A stretch of 20,511 bases of DNA from positions 1-20,511 of the forward strand of contig JBEBCD010000056.1 in the NCBI GenBank assembly GCA_041158045.1, in the 5' to 3' direction. The stretch comes from CAXRBC01 sp041158045 (lineage in GTDB: Bacteria; Actinomycetota; Acidimicrobiia; Acidimicrobiales; Ilumatobacteraceae). The number at the start of each line of letters is the position of its first letter. The first letter of the stretch is position 1. Below, one piece after another: positions 14,799 to 20,511 of this stretch. Position numbers and translations under genes: made by a program. The notes beneath the pieces were generated by a model. The model saw only the letters and a program-made list of their open reading frames with translations, ran no database searches and was not told where the DNA came from.

Positions 14799-17700
14799 TC
14801 AGAGCCCCGCGAAGGTCATCTGCAGGAGCTCGGCGAGCTCCTGGTCGTGGATCGCCTTGCTGCCCGTCGCCGGACTGCCCGACTCCACGCGCGCGACGTG
14901 GCGCAGGTCGTAGCCCTCGGCCTTGAGGCGCCAGATCCGCTGCTCGACGAAGCTCCACGGCCCCATGTTCTCCGGCTCCTCCTGGAGCCACACGAGCTCG
15001 CGCGCCGACGGGTACGCCGCGAGGATCTCGCGGATCCGGTGGTCGGGCCACGGGTAGAGCTGCTCGACCCGCACGACGGCGACGGGCGCACGCAGGCGGT
15101 CGCGCTCGGCGAGGGCGTCCCATGCGACCTTGCCGCTGCAGAGCACCACGCGCCGCACGGCGCCCCGGTCGGACGCCGTCGGATCGTCGAGGACCTCCTC
15201 GAAGCTCCCGCGCGTGAGCTCGTCGACGCGCGAGCGCGACTCGCGCATGCGCAGCGGCTGCTTGGGCGTGAAGACGACGAGCGGCTTGCGCACGTCGCGG
15301 CGCACCTGGCGGCGCAGGAGGTGGAAGTACTGCGCGGCCGTCGTCGCGTTGCAGACCTGGATGTTGTCCTCCGCGCACAACTGGAGGAAGCGCTCGATCC
15401 TGGCCGAGGAGTGCTCCGGCCCCTGTCCCTCGAAGCCGTGGGGCAGCAGCAGGACGAGGCCGTTGCGCTGGCCCCACTTGTCCTCCGCCGCGACGAGGTA
15501 CTGGTCGATGATCACCTGCGCGCCGTTGACGAAGTCGCCGAACTGCGCCTCCCACGCCACGAGTGCCGCGGGATTGGCGTGCGCGTACCCGTACTCGAAG
15601 CCGACGGCCGCGTACTCCGACAACAGCGAGTCGTAGATCCAGAACCGTCCCGCGTCCCCCGGGAACGCGTTGAGCGGAGTCCACCGCCGCTCGTCGACGT
15701 GGTCGACGAGCACCGCGTGGCGCTGGCTGAAGGTGCCGCGGCGGGTGTCCTCCCCCGCGAGGCGCACCGAGGTGCCCTCGAGCACGAGCGAGCCGAACGC
15801 GAGGGCCTCGCCCGTCGCCCAGTCCACCTCGCCGTCGGCGCCGTACGCGGCGTCGCGCGCCTCGAACTGCTTGAGCAGCTTGGGGTGCACGGTGAAGCCC
15901 TCGGGGTAGGCGCGCAGCTGCGCCATCACCGCGTCGAGGGTCGCCCTCGGCACGCCCGTCTCCACGTGCGGCAGCACGCCGACCGGCTGCGGCGGCCGCG
16001 GCACGCGCACGGCGGCCGGCGCGTGGGCGCGCGTCTCGTCGAGCGCGCGCTGGAGCTGCGCCTGGTAGTCGGCGAGCGACGCCTCGGCCTGCTCGAGCGT
16101 CATCTCGCCGCGCTTCACGAGCGACTCGACGTAGAGCTTGCGCACGCTGCGGCGGGCGGCGATCGCCTTGTACATGAGTGGCTGCGTGTAGCTCGGGTCG
16201 TCGCCCTCGTTGTGGCCGTGGCGCCGGTAGCAGACGAGGTCGATCACGACGTCCTTGTGGAAGCGCTGGCGGTACTCGTAGGCGAGGTGGGCGACGCGCA
16301 CGCAGGCCTCGGGGTCGTCGCCGTTCACGTGGAAGATCGGCGCCTGGACGGTCTTGGCCACGTCGCTGCAGTACTGCGACGAGCGCGCGTACTCCGGCGA
16401 GGTGGTGAAGCCGATCTGGTTGTTGATGATGAGGTGGATCGTCCCGCCGACCCGGTAGCCGCTCGTGTCGCTCATCGCGAGGCATTCCGCCACCACGCCC
16501 TGTCCGGCGAACGCGGCGTCGCCGTGGATGAGGAGCGGCAGGACGCCGAACTCCCCGGGCCGGTCGATGAGGTCCTGCCGCGCGCGGGCCGCGCCGAGCA
16601 CGATCGGGTCGACCGTCTCGAGATGGCTCGGGTTGGACAGCAGCTCGACGTGCATCGACGCGCCCGCGCGCGAGACGTAGGTGCCGCTCGCTCCGAGGTG
16701 GTACTTCACGTCGCCCGAGCCCTGCACCGAGTCCTCGTCGACGTGGCCCTCGAACTCGTGGAAGATCTGGTCGTGGTCCTTGCCGACCACGTTCGCCAGC
16801 ACGTTGAGGCGACCGCGGTGCGCCATCCCGATGATCGTCGCCTCGATGCCGTCGTCGGCGGCGCGGTCGAGGACGTCGTCGAGCATCGGGATCGCGGACT
16901 CGGCACCCTCGAGGCCGAAGCGCTTGGTCCCCACGTACTTGGTCGCGAGGAAGCGCTCGAATGCCTCGGCGGCGTTGAGCCGCCGCAGCAGCCGCTCGCG
17001 GTCGACGGCGAAGTCGTTGCGCCGGACCCCCTCGACGTGCTCCTGGATCCACCGCTGCTCGTCGGTGTCCTGGATGTGCATGTACTCGATGCCGATCGTG
17101 CGGCAGTACGCGTCGCGCAGGATGCCGAGCAGCTCGCCGAGCGTCGCGCGCTCCACGCCCCCGACGCCCCCGGTGAGGAACTCGCGGTCGAGGTCCCACA
17201 GCGTGAGGCCGTACGTCGCGGGGTCCAGCTCGCGGGGCATGCGCGGCTCGCGCCAGCGCAGCGGGTCGAGGTCGGCGATGAGGTGCCCGCGCACGCGGTG
17301 GACGCGGATGAGCGTCGCGATCTGCATCTGCTTGTGCAGACGGGCATCCTCGTCGTCCAGCGAGTTGTGATCGGTGCGCCAGCGCACCGACTCGTACGGC
17401 ACCCCGAGGCTGCGGAAGACGTCGGCGTAGAAGTCGTGCTCGCCGAGGAGCAGCTCGTGCACCCGCTTGAGGAACAGGCCCGACTCCGCACCCTGGATGA
17501 TCCGGTGGTCGTAGGTGCTCGTCACGGTCACGACCTTCGACACGCCGAGGCGCCCGAGGGTCCGCTCGTCCGCGCCCTGGAATTCGGCGGGGTAGTCGAT
17601 CGCGCCGACGCCGACGATCGTCCCCTGCCCCACCATGAGGCGCGGCACGGACTGCACGGTGCCGATCGTCCCCGGGTTGGTGAGGCTGACGTTGGCCCCC

Positions 17701-18482
17701 TTGAAGTCCTCGGGCGTCAGCTTGTTGGCGCGCACGCGGCGCAGGATGTCGTCGTAGGCGGCGAGGAACGTCGCGAAGTCCAACGTGTCGGCGTTGCGCA
17801 GCACGGGCACCACGAGGCTGCGCTGGCCCGCACCCTTGTCCACGTCGACGGCCAGCCCGAGGTTGACCCGCGCGTGGCGGGTGACCATCGGCTTGCCGTC
17901 GGCATCCGCCGAGTGGACGCTGCCCATGTGGGGCACCGCGTCGGCGATGGCCCGCACGACGGCCCAGGCGATGAGGTGGGTGTAGCTGACCTTGCTCGAT
18001 CCCGACCGCCCGCGGTAGCCGTTGATGACCCGGCGGTTGACGTCGAGCAGCTTGGCGGGCACCTGGCGCACGCTGGTCGCCGTCGGCACGCCGAGGCTGC
18101 GCTCCATGTTGGCGGCGATCGTCGCGGCGACGCCGCGCACCGGCTCGGCCTCGCGCTCCTCGAGGGCGCCGAGCTCCACGGGTGCCGGTGCACGTTCGGG
18201 CGGCGGTGCGACCCGCGGGATCGCTCCGCTCGGGTCGGGCTCCCGCGCGGGCTGCGGCGAGGACGGCATCCGTGCCGGCGCGGGCCGCGACGCCCCGTTG
18301 CCCGACGGGGCGGGGGCGGTGTGCACCGACCCGTTGCCCGACGGGGCCGAGGGCCGGTAGTCGCTGAAGTACTCGCGCCACGTCGGGGCGACCGCGAGCG
18401 GGTCGTCACGGAACCGCTCGTACATCTCCTCGACGAGCCAGGAGTTCGCGCCGAACTCCTCGGGGCGCGGGCCGTCAGCCAT
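14799..18482 (-). CDS. kgd: Multifunctional 2-oxoglutarate dehydrogenase E1/E2 (2-oxoglutarate decarboxylase, Kgd type)
   Basis: This actinobacterial single-chain enzyme decarboxylates 2-oxoglutarate with thiamine diphosphate and carries an E2-type acyltransferase domain, feeding succinyl-CoA to the TCA cycle. The 1227 residues match the mycobacterial Kgd length of about 1230. In order, there is an N-terminal helix (SWLVEEMYERF), a Pro/Ser/Gly/Ala linker at about 38-105, and an E2-like core with YDHRIIQGAESG (His326). The E1 part follows, with GMAHRGRLNVL (His555), the thiamine site GDAAFAGQG (Asp655) through NNQIGFTT (687-694), YRRHGHNEGDDP, and a C-terminal half containing EDKWGQRNGLVLLLPHGFEGQGPEHSS in two recognisable segments. 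There is no lipoyl domain. The ATG has a TACGAT box 8 bases upstream. It heads a four-gene operon with NYN-S1, xthA and a thioesterase. Confidence 0.98.
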   Translation of the reverse strand: MADGPRPEEFGANSWLVEEMYERFRDDPLAVAPTWREYFSDYRPSAPSGNGSVHTAPAPSGNGASRPAPARMPSSPQPAREPDPSGAIPRVAPPPERAPAPVELGALEEREAEPVRGVAATIAANMERSLGVPTATSVRQVPAKLLDVNRRVINGYRGRSGSSKVSYTHLIAWAVVRAIADAVPHMGSVHSADADGKPMVTRHARVNLGLAVDVDKGAGQRSLVVPVLRNADTLDFATFLAAYDDILRRVRANKLTPEDFKGANVSLTNPGTIGTVQSVPRLMVGQGTIVGVGAIDYPAEFQGADERTLGRLGVSKVVTVTSTYDHRIIQGAESGLFLKRVHELLLGEHDFYADVFRSLGVPYESVRWRTDHNSLDDEDARLHKQMQIATLIRVHRVRGHLIADLDPLRWREPRMPRELDPATYGLTLWDLDREFLTGGVGGVERATLGELLGILRDAYCRTIGIEYMHIQDTDEQRWIQEHVEGVRRNDFAVDRERLLRRLNAAEAFERFLATKYVGTKRFGLEGAESAIPMLDDVLDRAADDGIEATIIGMAHRGRLNVLANVVGKDHDQIFHEFEGHVDEDSVQGSGDVKYHLGASGTYVSRAGASMHVELLSNPSHLETVDPIVLGAARARQDLIDRPGEFGVLPLLIHGDAAFAGQGVVAECLAMSDTSGYRVGGTIHLIINNQIGFTTSPEYARSSQYCSDVAKTVQAPIFHVNGDDPEACVRVAHLAYEYRQRFHKDVVIDLVCYRRHGHNEGDDPSYTQPLMYKAIAARRSVRKLYVESLVKRGEMTLEQAEASLADYQAQLQRALDETRAHAPAAVRVPRPPQPVGVLPHVETGVPRATLDAVMAQLRAYPEGFTVHPKLLKQFEARDAAYGADGEVDWATGEALAFGSLVLEGTSVRLAGEDTRRGTFSQRHAVLVDHVDERRWTPLNAFPGDAGRFWIYDSLLSEYAAVGFEYGYAHANPAALVAWEAQFGDFVNGAQVIIDQYLVAAEDKWGQRNGLVLLLPHGFEGQGPEHSSARIERFLQLCAEDNIQVCNATTAAQYFHLLRRQVRRDVRKPLVVFTPKQPLRMRESRSRVDELTRGSFEEVLDDPTASDRGAVRRVVLCSGKVAWDALAERDRLRAPVAVVRVEQLYPWPDHRIREILAAYPSARELVWLQEEPENMGPWSFVEQRIWRLKAEGYDLRHVARVESGSPATGSKAIHDQELAELLQMTFAGL
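18292..18347. repeat. Two tandem 18-bp direct repeats in the kgd linker, with an internal hairpin
   Basis: An 18-base unit at 18294-18311 recurs exactly at 18330-18347 with a 36-base period. It encodes the repeated PSGNG in the flexible Kgd linker. In the first copy GCCCCGT (18292-18298) pairs with ACGGGGC (18305-18311). The repeat probably reflects linker expansion rather than a mobile element. Confidence 0.7.
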
Positions 18483-18490
18483 CGCGCCCC

Positions 18491-18496
18491 ATCGTA
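18491..18496 (-). promoter_or_regulatory. -10 box (TACGAT) for kgd, probable leaderless start
   Basis: On the minus strand TACGAT ends 8 bases before the kgd ATG, in the 18-base gap after the TAA stop of the PuuD-like gene. It suggests that the kgd operon starts its own transcript there. No Shine-Dalgarno sequence is present (the gap reads GGGGCGCG before the ATG). Confidence 0.55.
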
Positions 18497-18500
18497 CGGG

Positions 18501-19259
18501 TTACTTGAGCAGGACCTCCGAGAGGATCCACAGCACGAGCCACAGGATCCCGCCGGTGATCATCGCGTTCTTGTGCGACTCGTACGGCCAGAGCAGCTTG
18601 TTGGTCGTCGCAGTCCCGCCGATCTTGCCGAGCGCGTTGATCTGCAGGATGGCGCAGATCACCACCGCGACGACGAGCAGCGTCGTCGCACCGTTGGTCG
18701 TCGCGTCGGGGAACGCCGAGGAATAGAAGTGGTTCGGCCCGACCATGAAGAACAGCATCGAGAACGAGAAGATGAAGTTCTGCCGCGAGGCGAGCAGCGC
18801 CCGGCGACCCGCGGTCGCCGCGTTGGGGTCGGGCTGGCCGCCGCCGAGCACGTTGACGGCGTTGGCGAGCACGACCTTCTGGTTCTTCCAGATGATCATC
18901 CACACGTTGGCCGCCATCGTGATGCCGAGCAGCATGCCGATGGTGATCGCCACGTTGTGGCCGATGCCCCACGTGGACGAGTCCTGGAAGAAGCCCTGGT
19001 AGTAGTCCTCGACGAGGCCGGTGATGAGGATCCCCGTCACGAGGGTCGCGATCGCGGCCCAGCGGAACCACCAGAGGGCGCGGCGCGCGACCTTGTCGAT
19101 CGCGACGTTGCGCGACTTGCCGTCGTCGCCGTACGCGGCGAACGCCGGCACCTGCACGAGGTTGAAGTAGTAGAGCAGGCCGATCCACGCGATGCCCACG
19201 ATGATGTGGAGCCAGCGGAACGCGAACATGCCGAAGTAGTCACGAGAGAGGAGTTCCAT
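18501..19259 (-). CDS. PuuD-like membrane protein (urate oxidase N-terminal domain family), short form without cytochrome c
   Basis: The 252-residue protein has about six transmembrane segments near 12-32, 62-83, 102-124, 164-182, 193-212 and 230-251. Conserved-looking pieces fit the urate oxidase N-terminal (PuuD) family: RWLHIIVGIAWIGLLYYFN, WWFRWAAIATLVTG, GMLLGITMAANVWMIIWKNQK, and GRRALLASRQN followed by FFMVGPNHFY. Proteobacterial PuuD, a membrane urate oxidase, is about 400 residues with a C-terminal cytochrome c; here there is no CxxCH motif and no such domain. A redox or haem role is possible (His in helix 1, GHN before helix 3, NHF in helix 4) but unproven. No uricase-pathway genes are nearby. 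The ATG at 19259 is chosen because TACGGT lies 7 bases upstream; an upstream extension to 19322 would overlap ettA. Confidence 0.82.
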   Translation of the reverse strand: MELLSRDYFGMFAFRWLHIIVGIAWIGLLYYFNLVQVPAFAAYGDDGKSRNVAIDKVARRALWWFRWAAIATLVTGILITGLVEDYYQGFFQDSSTWGIGHNVAITIGMLLGITMAANVWMIIWKNQKVVLANAVNVLGGGQPDPNAATAGRRALLASRQNFIFSFSMLFFMVGPNHFYSSAFPDATTNGATTLLVVAVVICAILQINALGKIGGTATTNKLLWPYESHKNAMITGGILWLVLWILSEVLLK

Positions 19260-19266
19260 GCGGGCG

Positions 19267-19272
19267 ACCGTA
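19267..19272 (-). promoter_or_regulatory. -10 box (TACGGT) for the PuuD-like gene, probable leaderless start
   Basis: On the minus strand TACGGT ends 7 bases before the ATG at 19259. It lies in the 46-base divergent gap shared with ettA, 18 bases from the opposing -10 box. Confidence 0.6.
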
Positions 19273-19290
19273 CCACGGCGCACCCGCGGG

Positions 19291-19296
19291 TAGGTT
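19291..19296 (+). promoter_or_regulatory. -10 box (TAGGTT) for ettA, probable leaderless or near-leaderless start
   Basis: TAGGTT ends 9 bases before the GTG start at 19306, slightly longer than at the other genes. TTGGATGGGCC between box and start holds no clear Shine-Dalgarno sequence, although GGATGGG is a weak candidate. Confidence 0.45.
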
Positions 19297-19305
19297 GGAT
19301 GGGCC

Positions 19306-20511
19306 GTGGGCGCGGAGTTCATCTACACCTGCTACAAGCTCGCGCGGTTCTACCCGCCCGACCGCACGGTGCTGGAGGACATCTCGCTGTCCTTCTATCC
19401 CGGCGCCAAGATCGGCGTCCTCGGGGCCAACGGCAGTGGCAAGTCGAGCCTGCTGCGGATCATGGGCGGCGTCGACGACGGCTACACGGGCGAGGCCCGC
19501 CTCACCCCGGGATTCTCCGTCGGGCTGCTCGAGCAGGAGCCGCGGCTCGACCCGGCCAAGGACGTGCGCGGCAACGTGATGGACGGCGTGGCGCCGGTGC
19601 GCGACCTGCTCGCGCGCTACGAGCAGGTCACCGCGATGTGGGGCGAGCCCGACGCGGACTTCGAGAAGGTCGGCGCGCTGCAGGCCGACCTCGAGGCCAA
19701 GATCGCGGCCGCCGACGCCTGGAGCCTCGAGCGCAACGTCGAGATCGCGATGGACGCCCTGCGCTGCCCCCCCGACGGCGCCGACGTCGCGACGCTCTCG
19801 GGCGGCGAGCGCCGCCGCGTGGCGCTGTGCCGCCTGCTCCTCAGCCGCCCCGACCTCCTGCTGCTCGACGAGCCGACCAACCATCTCGACGCCGAGAGCG
19901 TCTCCTGGCTCGAGCGCTTCCTGCAGGAGTACCACGGCACCGTCGTGGCGATCACCCACGACCGCTACTTCCTCGACAACGTCGCCAAGTGGATCTTGGA
20001 GCTCTATCGCGGCCGTGGCATCCCGTTCTCCGGGAACTACTCGAGCTGGTTGGAACAAAAGCAGGAACGACTCGGTCGCGAGGAGAAGGCGAACGAGGCG
20101 CGCAAGCGCACGCTGCAGCGCGAACTCGAGTGGGTGCGCATGGCGCCGAAGGCCCGCCAGTCGAAGGGCAAGGCCCGACTCGCGGCATACGAGAAGTTGC
20201 ACGCCGAGGCCCAGGCCGCCGAACGCGGCGACGACCGTCTGGAGATCGCGATCCCCGCCGGTCCGCGACTCGGCGACACGGTGATCGAGGTGAAGAACTT
20301 GCAGAAGGGCTTCGGCGACCGCCTGCTCATCGAGGACCTCTCGTTCTCGCTTCCGCCGGCGGGCATCGTCGGCATCATCGGACCGAACGGCGCCGGCAAG
20401 ACGACGCTGTTTCGCATGCTCACCGGCCAGGAGGCACCCGACTCGGGCTCGATCACGATCGGCGAGACGGTGCAGTTGAGCTACGTCGACCAGAGTCGCG
20501 ACACGTTGAAC
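19306..20511 (+). CDS. ettA: ABC-F ATPase EttA (energy-dependent translational throttle), 3' end missing
   Basis: EttA is a soluble ABC-F protein that binds the ribosomal E site and gates entry into elongation according to the ATP/ADP ratio. Only 402 of about 555 residues are in the window, which ends mid-gene. ABC1 shows GANGSGKSS (Lys46), LSGGERRR at 164-171 and LLLLDEPTNHLD. The inter-domain linker begins at GNYSSWLEQK and contains RQSKGKARLAAYEKL. ABC2 begins with PRLGDTVIEVKNL and has GPNGAGKTT (Lys365). The GTG start aligns with E. coli EttA (GAEFIYT against AQYVYT, from memory). Codon use changes abruptly at codon 231: no TTG, GAA or CGA before it, several of each after. It is divergent from the PuuD-like gene. 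Confidence 0.96.
   Translation, partial: MGAEFIYTCYKLARFYPPDRTVLEDISLSFYPGAKIGVLGANGSGKSSLLRIMGGVDDGYTGEARLTPGFSVGLLEQEPRLDPAKDVRGNVMDGVAPVRDLLARYEQVTAMWGEPDADFEKVGALQADLEAKIAAADAWSLERNVEIAMDALRCPPDGADVATLSGGERRRVALCRLLLSRPDLLLLDEPTNHLDAESVSWLERFLQEYHGTVVAITHDRYFLDNVAKWILELYRGRGIPFSGNYSSWLEQKQERLGREEKANEARKRTLQRELEWVRMAPKARQSKGKARLAAYEKLHAEAQAAERGDDRLEIAIPAGPRLGDTVIEVKNLQKGFGDRLLIEDLSFSLPPAGIVGIIGPNGAGKTTLFRMLTGQEAPDSGSITIGETVQLSYVDQSRDTLN

Noticed and set aside
18294..18347. Repeat pair considered as a CRISPR fragment or mobile element end.
   Set aside because: It has only two short copies, in frame within kgd, encoding a linker repeat, with no cas genes, transposase or target duplication.
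14665..18381. Minus-strand open frame of about 1240 codons, larger than kgd itself.
   Set aside because: It is in another frame of the same strand and consists of Arg/Ala/Gly-rich low complexity. The kgd frame holds the conserved protein.
19299..19301. ATG just before ettA.
   Set aside because: It is out of frame with ettA (7 bases before the GTG). The GTG at 19306 gives the EttA N-terminus.
19260..19322. N-terminal extension of the PuuD-like protein to 19322.
   Set aside because: It would overlap the ettA start and read through the -10 boxes. The first transmembrane region follows the ATG at 19259 closely.

Overview
The window is very GC-rich and almost entirely coding. It holds 15 protein genes, and the longest gap between them is 107 bases (9370-9476), so no stretch over 300 bases lacks a gene. 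I see no rRNA, tRNA, CRISPR array, insertion sequence, integrase or phage gene. It reads as a core chromosomal segment of a high-GC actinobacterium. The main evidence is the single-chain Kgd-type 2-oxoglutarate dehydrogenase/decarboxylase (E2 and E1 fused), a UvrD2-like helicase with an HRDC-like tail, a GTP-type PEP carboxykinase, a mycobacterial-type alpha-methylacyl-CoA racemase, and start codons preceded by TANNNT at leaderless spacing. A deep-branching class such as Acidimicrobiia is a guess that I cannot prove from this sequence.

Layout. (1) 19-3860, minus strand: a DAK2/FakA-like kinase subunit followed by recG, joined by a GTGA overlap. (2) 3920-6003, plus strand: a small divergent cold-shock-like protein, then pckG. 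(3) 6055-9369, minus strand: an alpha/beta hydrolase, alpha-methylacyl-CoA racemase, a PIG-L/LmbE deacetylase, and a four-helix membrane protein that appears to have its own promoter. (4) 9477-12411, plus strand: galactokinase and a UvrD2-like helicase, each with its own start-proximal -10 box. (5) 12419-19259, minus strand: a PuuD-like membrane protein, then kgd, a NYN ribonuclease-S1 fusion, xthA and a PaaI-type thioesterase, with the last four packed by 1-base gaps or 4-base overlaps. (6) 19306 to the window end, plus strand: ettA, cut off by the window edge.

The genes do not form one pathway. Central carbon metabolism (kgd, pckG, galK), lipid and acyl-CoA metabolism (FakA-like protein, racemase, thioesterase) and DNA/RNA maintenance (recG, uvrD2, xthA, NYN-S1, ettA) are interleaved.

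The strongest non-genic signal is regulatory. Eight genes that lead, or could lead, transcripts have TANNNT 6-9 bases before the start codon and no Shine-Dalgarno sequence. In two cases the TAG stop of the preceding gene is itself the start of that -10 box. The most interesting protein is the NYN-S1 fusion at 13904-14797. The most interesting sequence anomaly is an abrupt change in codon use inside ettA near 19996. I found no obvious defence island or other new multi-gene system.
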